Notes under the pieces: model-generated
Database searches by the model: none
What the model saw: the letters and a program-made list of their open reading frames with translations, nothing else
What the model was told of the DNA's origin: nothing
Part shown: positions 7,855 to 14,330 of the stretch, one piece after another
Position numbering within the stretch: position 1 is the first letter of the stretch
How the letters are laid out: every line of letters starts with the position of its first letter
Assembly: GCA_037133915.1 (NCBI GenBank)
Contig: JBAXND010000048.1
Location: 1-33,616, forward strand
Length of the DNA stretch: 33,616 nucleotides
Origin: Bacteroidota bacterium
GTDB taxonomy: Bacteria > Bacteroidota > Bacteroidia > Bacteroidales > CAIWKO01
Direction: 5' to 3'
Translations under genes and position numbers: made by a program

Positions 7855-9414
7855 CTAGTAGCTTATTTTCACTGAACCGTCGCCTGATTGAGAACCTGAC
7901 GTAGTAGAGCCGCCGGTTACGCCACCAATGTATGACGAGCCACCGCCGCCACCGCCGCCGCCGCAGTTGCCAAATCCGCCACCACCGCCACCATACCATC
8001 CGCCACCGCCCGAGCCGCCGCTGCCACAGTCGTTGGTATTACCTCCGGCACGACCGCCAAGCCCGAACGAGCTGGCTGTTCCCGTGATGCATCCGCCTGA
8101 ATTTCCACCATCAGTTCCATACACGCCGCCGGCAGTTTGTGTACCTCCGCCACCCGGACTTCCGCCACTTCCGTAGGGTGTATTTGTAATGCCCGGATCT
8201 CCATTCGAGCCACCCCCATTACCACCCTGACCGCCTTGCCATCCGCCATAACCGCCACTATAGCCGGCAGCACCGCCACCGCCACCCGCAACAATAATGC
8301 GGTCATTCAGTGTTTTTCCGCCAATTCGCACATCAGAAGCTCCGCCTCCTTTACCTCCGGCATAGGTTCCGATACAACTTCCGCCACCATTGAAACCGCC
8401 ATTGTCGCCACTCTGCCCTACAAAAATGAACAGGCTGTCGCCGGGATTCACAACGTGTGAACCAGTAGCATAACCACCCAGACCTCCAAATTGTTGGTTG
8501 TTTCCATTCTTTCCACCCTGACCGCCCCAACATTCAATCGTTACCGAACATACGCCTGCTGGAACTATCCAGTTTTGAATCGAACCAGTGGCTGTAAAAG
8601 TCTGGCTTTGATTATGAACATAACAACTGATGATTGATATCTGAGAAGTTGTTGTTGATGAGCACCCATTTTGGGTTACGGTCAGCGACACATTATACGT
8701 ACCTGTATTCGCCCATTGTACAACAGGATTTTGTTGTGTACTTGTTGAAGGATTTCCACTTTGGAAAGTCCACGAATAAGATGCGCCGCTGAGTGTTGGT
8801 GAAAAGGTACAATTCTGGTTAATTGATGGTGAAGAAGGTACAGATGAAAAAGTAGATGCTGGTACAGGGCTTATAATAGCAGAAGTAGACGCAGGGCTTC
8901 CTGAGCAGGTATTGCTCAGTGCAGTTACCTGATACGTTCCGGCAGATAAAACGCCTGCATTTATAATTATCGGATTCTGAGCAGAAGATGTGAATCCGTT
9001 TGGACCTGTCCATGAATACGCAGTCGCTCCCGGGACCGTACTGGCAAAAAGACGTAATGTGTCACCGGAACAATGAGGACCATTGTTCGAAGCTACCGGA
9101 GTGCCCGGAGGTATGCAGTTAGGACAAATCTGCCCCCAGAATGAATTTGTGTAAATATTAATACATTTTGTTGTGGTATTAAATATCAATAATCCATCGG
9201 CCGGATTTACAATTGCGTTGCGTTCCTGCTCAGTCATGCGTGGCATAAGCATACCCTTTTGATTACTGCTCACATCAAAAATCGCAGAGTTGTCCGGAGG
9301 CGCCCCGGAAGTATTAACTGCGGCACCCTGACCGAAAAGTGATGAGTAACTTATTAAAAGCATCAATGAGAGAATTACACCAGTAATTGTTTTACCTGTA
9401 GTTTTGGAGTTCAT
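7855..9414 (-). CDS. Secreted Ig/PKD/glycine-rich protein, paralogue B
   Basis: Protein of 519 aa starting at the ATG at 9414 (MNSKTTGK). The longer reading frame from 9504 was rejected because its ATG lies inside the -7 box at 9502-9509 and its first 30 residues do not look like a leader. Layout: signal peptide to about 29 (SLFGQ), shared module with KGMLMPRMTEQERNAI and WGQICPNC, Ig-like domain (AYSWTGPNGF), PKD-like domain (YSWTFQSGNP), then about 230 residues of Gly-rich sequence with GGGASDVRIGG, DRIIVAGGGGG and GGGGSSYIGG. The CPNC motif groups it with paralogue C. Triplet-repeat DNA encodes the Gly runs and produces false Pro-rich frames on the other strand. Confidence 0.85.
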   Translation of the reverse strand: MNSKTTGKTITGVILSLMLLISYSSLFGQGAAVNTSGAPPDNSAIFDVSSNQKGMLMPRMTEQERNAIVNPADGLLIFNTTTKCINIYTNSFWGQICPNCIPPGTPVASNNGPHCSGDTLRLFASTVPGATAYSWTGPNGFTSSAQNPIIINAGVLSAGTYQVTALSNTCSGSPASTSAIISPVPASTFSSVPSSPSINQNCTFSPTLSGASYSWTFQSGNPSTSTQQNPVVQWANTGTYNVSLTVTQNGCSSTTTSQISIISCYVHNQSQTFTATGSIQNWIVPAGVCSVTIECWGGQGGKNGNNQQFGGLGGYATGSHVVNPGDSLFIFVGQSGDNGGFNGGGSCIGTYAGGKGGGASDVRIGGKTLNDRIIVAGGGGGAAGYSGGYGGWQGGQGGNGGGSNGDPGITNTPYGSGGSPGGGGTQTAGGVYGTDGGNSGGCITGTASSFGLGGRAGGNTNDCGSGGSGGGGWYGGGGGGFGNCGGGGGGGGSSYIGGVTGGSTTSGSQSGDGSVKISY

Positions 9415-9501
9415 GATTCCGTTATTTAATAAATTTCCTAATGTTGATTTTTGCCTTCTCAAACTATTTCTCAGGCTGAAATGAACAGCTCGTTCTTCAG
9501 G

Positions 9502-9509
9502 CAAAGATA
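9502..9509 (-). promoter_or_regulatory. -7 promoter box for glycine-rich paralogue B
   Basis: Reads TATCTTTG on the minus strand, an exact TAnnTTTG, 87 nt before the ATG at 9414. It suggests that B, the second DUF1566 gene and A form their own transcript, separate from the TSUP gene upstream. It also overlaps the ATG at 9504, which argues against that start. Confidence 0.45.
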
Positions 9510-9548
9510 AGGAAACCCGATAAATTAAATTAAATATTCAGATAATCC

Positions 9549-10310
9549 CTATTTGAAGAAGTAGAAAAGACTGACGATGATACCGGTGCACACGATGAGC
9601 CATCTGAAAATTCCGGGATTCATTTTGCGCGCAAGCTTTCCGCCTATTGTTCCACCCGCCAAAGCACCTGCAGCCATCACTATTACGAACGACCATTGTG
9701 CTTTACCGGAAAATGCAAAATAGACAGCTGCCGTAAGGTTGATGCAAAGTGAAAGTGCTTGCTTCAGCGCATTCAGTTTGTTTATATTATCGTTGTAAAC
9801 CAAGCCCAGAACAGCAATGAGCATTACTCCCAAACCGGCCCCGAAGTAACCACCATAAACCGAAGCCAGAAAAATAAGCAGAAAAGTGCCTGCTTTATGA
9901 ATAAAAGAAGGAACAGCACTACGATTCTTTCGGGTAATTATTTTTTTAAGTTGGCTTTGTACTGCAAGTAATATACTTGCAAAAAGTATCAGGTAAGGAA
10001 TCAGCACCCTGAAAGATGATTCCGTTGTATGAAGCAACAGAAGCCCGCCAGCAATACCGCCGGCAATACCGAAAGGCATCAGTACCAAAAAACGTTCCTT
10101 CAGCGAGGCGATGTCATGTCGCTGGGCAAAAGTTCCGCCGAAAAAGCCCGGACAAAGAGCAATAGTATTTGTAACGTTAGCTGAAACCGGACTGACACCA
10201 AGGGCAATTAGAACCGGAAAAGTTATAAGAGTACCACCACCGGCAACAGCATTTACAAAACCGGCTGCCAAAGCCGCAATGCCTGCAATGAGGAGATGCT
10301 GAAACTCCAT
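9549..10310 (-). CDS. TSUP-family (TauE/SafE-like) membrane transporter
   Basis: Inner-membrane protein of 253 aa, the usual length for the family, with about eight hydrophobic segments. Two TSUP repeats are visible: the first begins GFVNAVAGGGTLITFP and continues SANVTNTIAL; the second has YGGYFGAGLGVMLIAVLG followed by NKLNALKQ. Members move sulfite, sulfoacetate, taurine-derived or other small anions; the substrate here is not predictable. Its ATG shares one base with the TAA of glycine-rich paralogue C (TAATG), so translation of the transporter is probably coupled to that secreted protein. Upstream coupling to a surface protein is unusual for a TSUP carrier. Confidence 0.85.
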   Translation of the reverse strand: MEFQHLLIAGIAALAAGFVNAVAGGGTLITFPVLIALGVSPVSANVTNTIALCPGFFGGTFAQRHDIASLKERFLVLMPFGIAGGIAGGLLLLHTTESSFRVLIPYLILFASILLAVQSQLKKIITRKNRSAVPSFIHKAGTFLLIFLASVYGGYFGAGLGVMLIAVLGLVYNDNINKLNALKQALSLCINLTAAVYFAFSGKAQWSFVIVMAAGALAGGTIGGKLARKMNPGIFRWLIVCTGIIVSLFYFFK

Positions 10311-11818
10311 TAATAACTAATTTTTACCTGACCATTGCCGGATTGAATTCCGTTTTGCATACTTCCGCTCTGCACGCCGCCTATATAGCCGGAGCCACCA
10401 CCACCGCCATCGTTGTTACCGCCGCCGCCGCCGCCATAATATCCGCCACCGCCGCCGCCGCCATCATTTGCATTACCATATCCGCCCTGACCTAAGCTTC
10501 CGTCAGATGCACAGGTACAATAACAATAGGTTCCCTGAGTGCCTCCGGCAGTCTGAGTACCACCATAACCCATATATGGTCCGGCGCCATTGCCTCCGGT
10601 AATTCCTCCACCCTCGCCTGCTCTGGTTGAAATATCATTTCCGCCGCCACCGCCACCACCGGCGACAATTATCCTGTCAGTAAGCGCCGTGCCTCCAATG
10701 CGAACATCGGAACCACCGCCACCTGAACCACCCATTGATCCGGCTGCGCCACAACCGGTATAACCCTGGGCAGAAACCCCACCGCCATTCCAGCCTCCGG
10801 CCGCACCGTTAGTATTGTCAACACCTTTGCCACCAACAAAAATATTCATCACCTGGCCGGAAGTAACATTCAAAGTACCTGTAGCATATCCGCCCAAACC
10901 GCCTAACTGGTAGTTGCCTCCACCGGCACCGCCTTCAGCACCCCATACTTCAATAGTCACTGTACAAATTCCGGCAGGTACAGTCCATGTTTGCATTGCA
11001 CCGGTGTACGAAAACACCTGATTCAGACCATGGTTATAACAACTGTTCACAATTATCTGAGAATTTGTAGTAGACTGACATCCGTTCTGTGAAACCGTCA
11101 ACGAAACATTGTACGTTCCGGTTGCGCTCCAGATTACAGATGGATTTTGTGACGTACTGCTAGCCGGACTGCCCGACTGGAATGTCCAGCTATAAGTTGC
11201 ACCTGTTAACGACGGATTAAATACACAAGCCACATTAATAATCGGACTTGATGGATTGGCTGTAAATGCCGAGGATGGAACCGGATTTACAGTTACAGTT
11301 ATACTCCCGGAATTACCTGTGCACACTCCATTTGAAGCAGCAACCTGATAAATACCGCCCAAAAGAGCACCTGGAATTTTTGGATTTTGTGCTGTGGAGG
11401 AAAAACCATTGGGTCCGGTCCATGAATACTGAGTTGCTCCGGGCACCGTGCTTGCAAATAATCTGAGCGTGTCGCCACTGCAAATTGGTGCGTTACTGCT
11501 GGCAGTTGGTGCAGCAGGAGCAATGCAATTAGGACAAAGTTGTGTCCAATATCCATTGAGGTAAACATTAAAACAATTGCTCGTAGTATTCAGTATGGTT
11601 AATCCATTGGCGGGATTCACAATGGCATTGCGCTCTTGCTCCGTCATTCGCGGAATCAGCATCCCTTTCTGTGTGCTGCTCACATCAAATATTGCGGAAT
11701 TATCCGGCCCGGCACCGGTAGTATTCACTGCAGTTCCCTGACTATTGGCGTTGAATGAAACCAAAATAAATACCAGAATAAGAAGTACACCGCAAGAAAC
11801 TTTAAAATAGTTTTTCAT
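10310..11818 (-). CDS. Secreted Ig/PKD/glycine-rich protein, paralogue C
   Basis: Protein of 502 aa. Signal peptide to about 26 (FNANSQ); shared module with GAGPDNSAIFDVSSTQKGML and IPRMTEQERNAI, ending WTQLCPNC; Ig-like domain (YSWTGPNGFSS); PKD-like domain (YSWTFQSGSP); Gly-rich domain from about residue 270, opening TWTVPAGICTVTIEVWGAEGG and closing GSGYIGGVQSG...GNGQVKISY. It is closest to paralogue B (CPNC and TEQERNAIVNPA in both), which fits a fairly recent duplication, now with the TSUP gene between them. It is divergent from paralogue D across a 261-bp gap that holds a -7 box for each gene. No sorting domain is seen. Confidence 0.85.
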   Translation of the reverse strand: MKNYFKVSCGVLLILVFILVSFNANSQGTAVNTTGAGPDNSAIFDVSSTQKGMLIPRMTEQERNAIVNPANGLTILNTTSNCFNVYLNGYWTQLCPNCIAPAAPTASSNAPICSGDTLRLFASTVPGATQYSWTGPNGFSSTAQNPKIPGALLGGIYQVAASNGVCTGNSGSITVTVNPVPSSAFTANPSSPIINVACVFNPSLTGATYSWTFQSGSPASSTSQNPSVIWSATGTYNVSLTVSQNGCQSTTNSQIIVNSCYNHGLNQVFSYTGAMQTWTVPAGICTVTIEVWGAEGGAGGGNYQLGGLGGYATGTLNVTSGQVMNIFVGGKGVDNTNGAAGGWNGGGVSAQGYTGCGAAGSMGGSGGGGSDVRIGGTALTDRIIVAGGGGGGGNDISTRAGEGGGITGGNGAGPYMGYGGTQTAGGTQGTYCYCTCASDGSLGQGGYGNANDGGGGGGGYYGGGGGGNNDGGGGGSGYIGGVQSGSMQNGIQSGNGQVKISY

Positions 11819-11881
11819 ATGAAAAGGAGTTGTTGTAAATTTTGAGTTTATGTACTACGTCTAAAATGGCAGCATAATGTG

Positions 11882-11889
11882 CAAAATTA
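11882..11889 (-). promoter_or_regulatory. -7 promoter box for glycine-rich paralogue C and TSUP gene
   Basis: Reads TAATTTTG on the minus strand, an exact TAnnTTTG, 63 nt before the ATG at 11818. The -33 element is weak. Confidence 0.45.
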
Positions 11890-12001
11890 TGAAAACCCAC
11901 TGAATAAATAGCCATGAAATAACACCTGAACAGCGTCGATAATGTAATATTTCTGTCATATATGAATAATTACTTACTTAGCAAACAAATAGAAGTTTTA
12001 C

Positions 12002-12009
12002 TAAATTTG
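12002..12009 (+). promoter_or_regulatory. -7 promoter box for glycine-rich paralogue D
   Basis: TAAATTTG is an exact TAnnTTTG 70 nt before the ATG at 12080. No -33 TTG is at the expected distance. Confidence 0.4.
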
Positions 12010-12079
12010 CCAAATAATATATGGCATAAAAATTTTAATTTTCAAGAGTGTAAACAATATTCTACCCAAATTTTGTTCT

Positions 12080-13582
12080 ATGCGTTCACTATTTTTAACA
12101 TTCGTAATAGTCTTATCTTCATTGATAAACTTTGCTCAGGGAACAGGTATTAATAGTACAGGCAATCCCCCGGATCCATCAGCAGGACTTGATGTAAGCT
12201 TCAATGATAAAGGCATGCTTGTCCCTCGCCTTACAACTACCGAACGCAACGCAATTGTGAGTCCGGCAAATGGCTTGCTCATTTTTAATATCACAACCAA
12301 TTGCTTTAATTTTTATCGTGGCGGAAACTGGTTTGAGCTCTGCGGGAATTGTATTGCGCCTCCGACACCCGTTGTTACAAGCAATGGCGCTGTATGCTCC
12401 GGCGACTCAATTAAACTCTACGCAACATTTATTCCGAATGCTACTTATTCCTGGACCGGCCCCAATGGTTTTTCCTCCACCCTTCAAAATCCCAAAATAC
12501 CCAATGCCATTACAGCCATGTCGGGCACTTATTCAGTAATTGCTAGTACGAACGGATGCGTGAGCAATGCAACATCGATTAACGTCATCGTAACTCAGAA
12601 ACCGGTTTCCACTTTCACATTTTCACCTTCAAGCCCAAATATAGGACAGGCCATAACCTTTAGTCCGACAGTGACGGGAGCTTCGTATAACTGGAGCTTT
12701 ACCGGCGGAAGCCCGGCATCAAGCACAGTGCAAAACCCTTCCGTTACATGGGCCAGTACCGGTACCTATCTGGTAAGTCTTATTGTAACACAGAACGGTT
12801 GTATTTCCGATACTACAAAGACAAATGTTTCCGTTGTAAACTGCACACACAGCTCGCAAACATTCAGCTATACCGGTGGTGCTCAGACTTGGACCGTTCC
12901 GGGTTGCATCACTTCAATTACAGTTGATGCCTACGGCGCACAGGGCGGTGCAAGCTATGGTGCGGCAGGCGGTTTAGGTGGTCGGGTCCAATGCACACTG
13001 GCCGTAACTCCGGGTAGTACTCTTAATATTTTTGTAGGCCAGCAAGGTCAGCAATCAAGCAGCACACTGCTTGGTTATGGAGGATATAATGGTGGGGGTT
13101 CTGCACCCGTATCGAGCAATGTGTGCGGAGGCGGTGGTGGTGCCACAGACATTCGTGTGAACGGAACAGCTCTCTCAGACCGCGTTGTAGTAGCGGGTGC
13201 CGGCGCGGGTTCCGGACAGGGTAGCGGTGGTGCCGGCGGTGGTCTCACCGGCGGGCAAGGTTCAACTCCCGGGGCAGGTGTATGGGCCACAGGAGGTACG
13301 CAATCGGCAGGTGGAAATGGCGGCTTGTACAACAACGGTGCCTGTGCGCCCGGCGCTTACGCTCAGAATGGCTCACTTGGTCAGGGAGGCAATGGCATCA
13401 CCGGGTCAGGCAGTTGCACATCATCCGGTGGAAGCGGTGGCGGTGGCGGTTACTATGGCGGCGGCGGTATGCAAATCAACGGTGCAGGAGGTGGAAGCAG
13501 TTATACAGGTACCGGAACATCCAATGTAACGCATACACAAGGAGCCAATTCAGGGAATGGGTCACTTACCATCACCTGGTAA
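12080..13582 (+). CDS. Secreted Ig/PKD/glycine-rich protein, paralogue D
   Basis: Protein of 500 aa and the only family member on the plus strand. Signal peptide to about 19 (INFAQ); shared module with GNPPDPSAGLDVSFNDKGML and TTTERNAI, ending WFELCGNC; Ig-like domain (YSWTGPNGFSS); PKD-like domain (YNWSFTGGSP); Gly-rich domain from about 265 (TWTVPGCITSITVDAYGAQGG, GGGGATDIRVNG, DRVVVAGAGAG, GGGGGYYGGGG). The ending GNGSLTITW is typical of the family. Its FELCGNC motif places it with A and E. The -7 box at 12002-12009 would drive it alone. It converges on the GNAT gene with a 30-nt gap and no clear terminator hairpin. Confidence 0.85.
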   Translation: MRSLFLTFVIVLSSLINFAQGTGINSTGNPPDPSAGLDVSFNDKGMLVPRLTTTERNAIVSPANGLLIFNITTNCFNFYRGGNWFELCGNCIAPPTPVVTSNGAVCSGDSIKLYATFIPNATYSWTGPNGFSSTLQNPKIPNAITAMSGTYSVIASTNGCVSNATSINVIVTQKPVSTFTFSPSSPNIGQAITFSPTVTGASYNWSFTGGSPASSTVQNPSVTWASTGTYLVSLIVTQNGCISDTTKTNVSVVNCTHSSQTFSYTGGAQTWTVPGCITSITVDAYGAQGGASYGAAGGLGGRVQCTLAVTPGSTLNIFVGQQGQQSSSTLLGYGGYNGGGSAPVSSNVCGGGGGATDIRVNGTALSDRVVVAGAGAGSGQGSGGAGGGLTGGQGSTPGAGVWATGGTQSAGGNGGLYNNGACAPGAYAQNGSLGQGGNGITGSGSCTSSGGSGGGGGYYGGGGMQINGAGGGSSYTGTGTSNVTHTQGANSGNGSLTITW

Positions 13583-13612
13583 GCTGTCAAATTTAAAGTA
13601 AGTTTCATTTTT

Positions 13613-14095
13613 TTATATTCCTGCAGGCCATGACTGAAGCGTCATTGCCATGGGCAGATAGAAGATGCCATTCGCTTCTTTCATCCCGCCAATAGCGGCA
13701 AATCCAATTTTATGATAGGCAGGAATTGAATACGGAGATGCGTGCACATAGAACATTGAAAGCTCCGGGTCAATGCTGCGACAATGTTTCAGCGCTTCCT
13801 GAAAAAGATTTTTTGCAATAAGCCTGCGCTGATAGTTCTTATCCACAAATAATAAAGAAATGTGATCATTGTCCCGCACTTCAATCATTCCGACAATCTT
13901 ATCTTCATCCGCAGCAACAAGAATAAAATCGCCTTTCATGATGCGCTCCATAAATTTTTCAGGGCGAATAAACTCTTTAAAAAAATTCACACCGCCCTCA
14001 GTATAATCCGGTGCTACAAATTCATCAAAAACAGAAGATATAAGCTGTGAAACCTCATGTTCGGTTCCCTGTTTGAATTCTCCAATCGTTATCAT
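13613..14095 (-). CDS. GNAT-family N-acetyltransferase-like protein
   Basis: Cytosolic protein of 160 aa with the GNAT order of elements: an acidic N-terminal helix region, GDFILVAADEDKIVGMIEVRD (beta 2-4), ISLLFVDKNYQRRLIAKNLF (beta 4 and helix 3), and AYHKIGFAAIGG (the beta 6-7 motif). The acetyl-CoA pyrophosphate loop, normally Q/R-x-x-G-x-G/A, reads QRRLIA. It has lost its first Gly, so cofactor binding may be weakened or altered. The acceptor substrate is unknown. A -7 box (TAATTTTG on the minus strand, 14150-14157) lies 54 nt upstream, so it is probably transcribed alone. Confidence 0.75.
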   Translation of the reverse strand: MITIGEFKQGTEHEVSQLISSVFDEFVAPDYTEGGVNFFKEFIRPEKFMERIMKGDFILVAADEDKIVGMIEVRDNDHISLLFVDKNYQRRLIAKNLFQEALKHCRSIDPELSMFYVHASPYSIPAYHKIGFAAIGGMKEANGIFYLPMAMTLQSWPAGI

Positions 14096-14149
14096 AATAG
14101 CGATATGATTTTCTATATTATCGTCACCCGGTATGAATTAAAATCTCAT

Positions 14150-14157
14150 CAAAATTA
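14150..14157 (-). promoter_or_regulatory. -7 promoter box for the GNAT gene
   Basis: Reads TAATTTTG on the minus strand, 54 nt before the ATG at 14095. The nearest TTG on that strand is only 11-14 nt upstream, shorter than usual. Confidence 0.4.
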
Positions 14158-14288
14158 TCAATTATATGCAACAATGGGAGCTGTCGAACAAATTCGGGTC
14201 TAAAAAACGAACTGACACATATCACTTCCACACACACATATTAACATTAAAATAATACCTAACCTGTACAAGAGCAGTAAATTATCCG

Positions 14289-14296
14289 TACCTTTG
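14289..14296 (+). promoter_or_regulatory. -7 promoter box for the choice-of-anchor-L protein gene
   Basis: TACCTTTG is an exact TAnnTTTG, 34 nt before the ATG at 14331. A CTG sits 22 nt upstream as a weak -33. Confidence 0.45.
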
Positions 14297-14330
14297 CTCC
14301 CACTTAAAAAAAACTCAGCAAAGCCCTGTT

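Noticed and set aside
7928..8176. Plus-strand reading frame coding for a very Pro-rich protein
   Set aside because: It is the complement of the Gly triplet repeats in paralogue B. The minus-strand frame has the signal peptide and domains; this one has no such features.
7917..8306. Minus-strand Ala/Val-rich frame of 129 codons
   Set aside because: Shifted frame of the GGN triplets in paralogue B, with low complexity and no start context.
9415..9504. Longer N-terminus for paralogue B
   Set aside because: The ATG at 9504 lies inside the -7 box, and the added 30 residues precede a normal signal peptide.
11962..12153. Short plus-strand frame across the start of paralogue D
   Set aside because: It overlaps the promoter box and the signal peptide region of paralogue D in another frame and shows no recognisable feature.
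13075..13335. Minus-strand Pro-rich reading frame
   Set aside because: Same artefact, opposite the Gly-rich domain of paralogue D.
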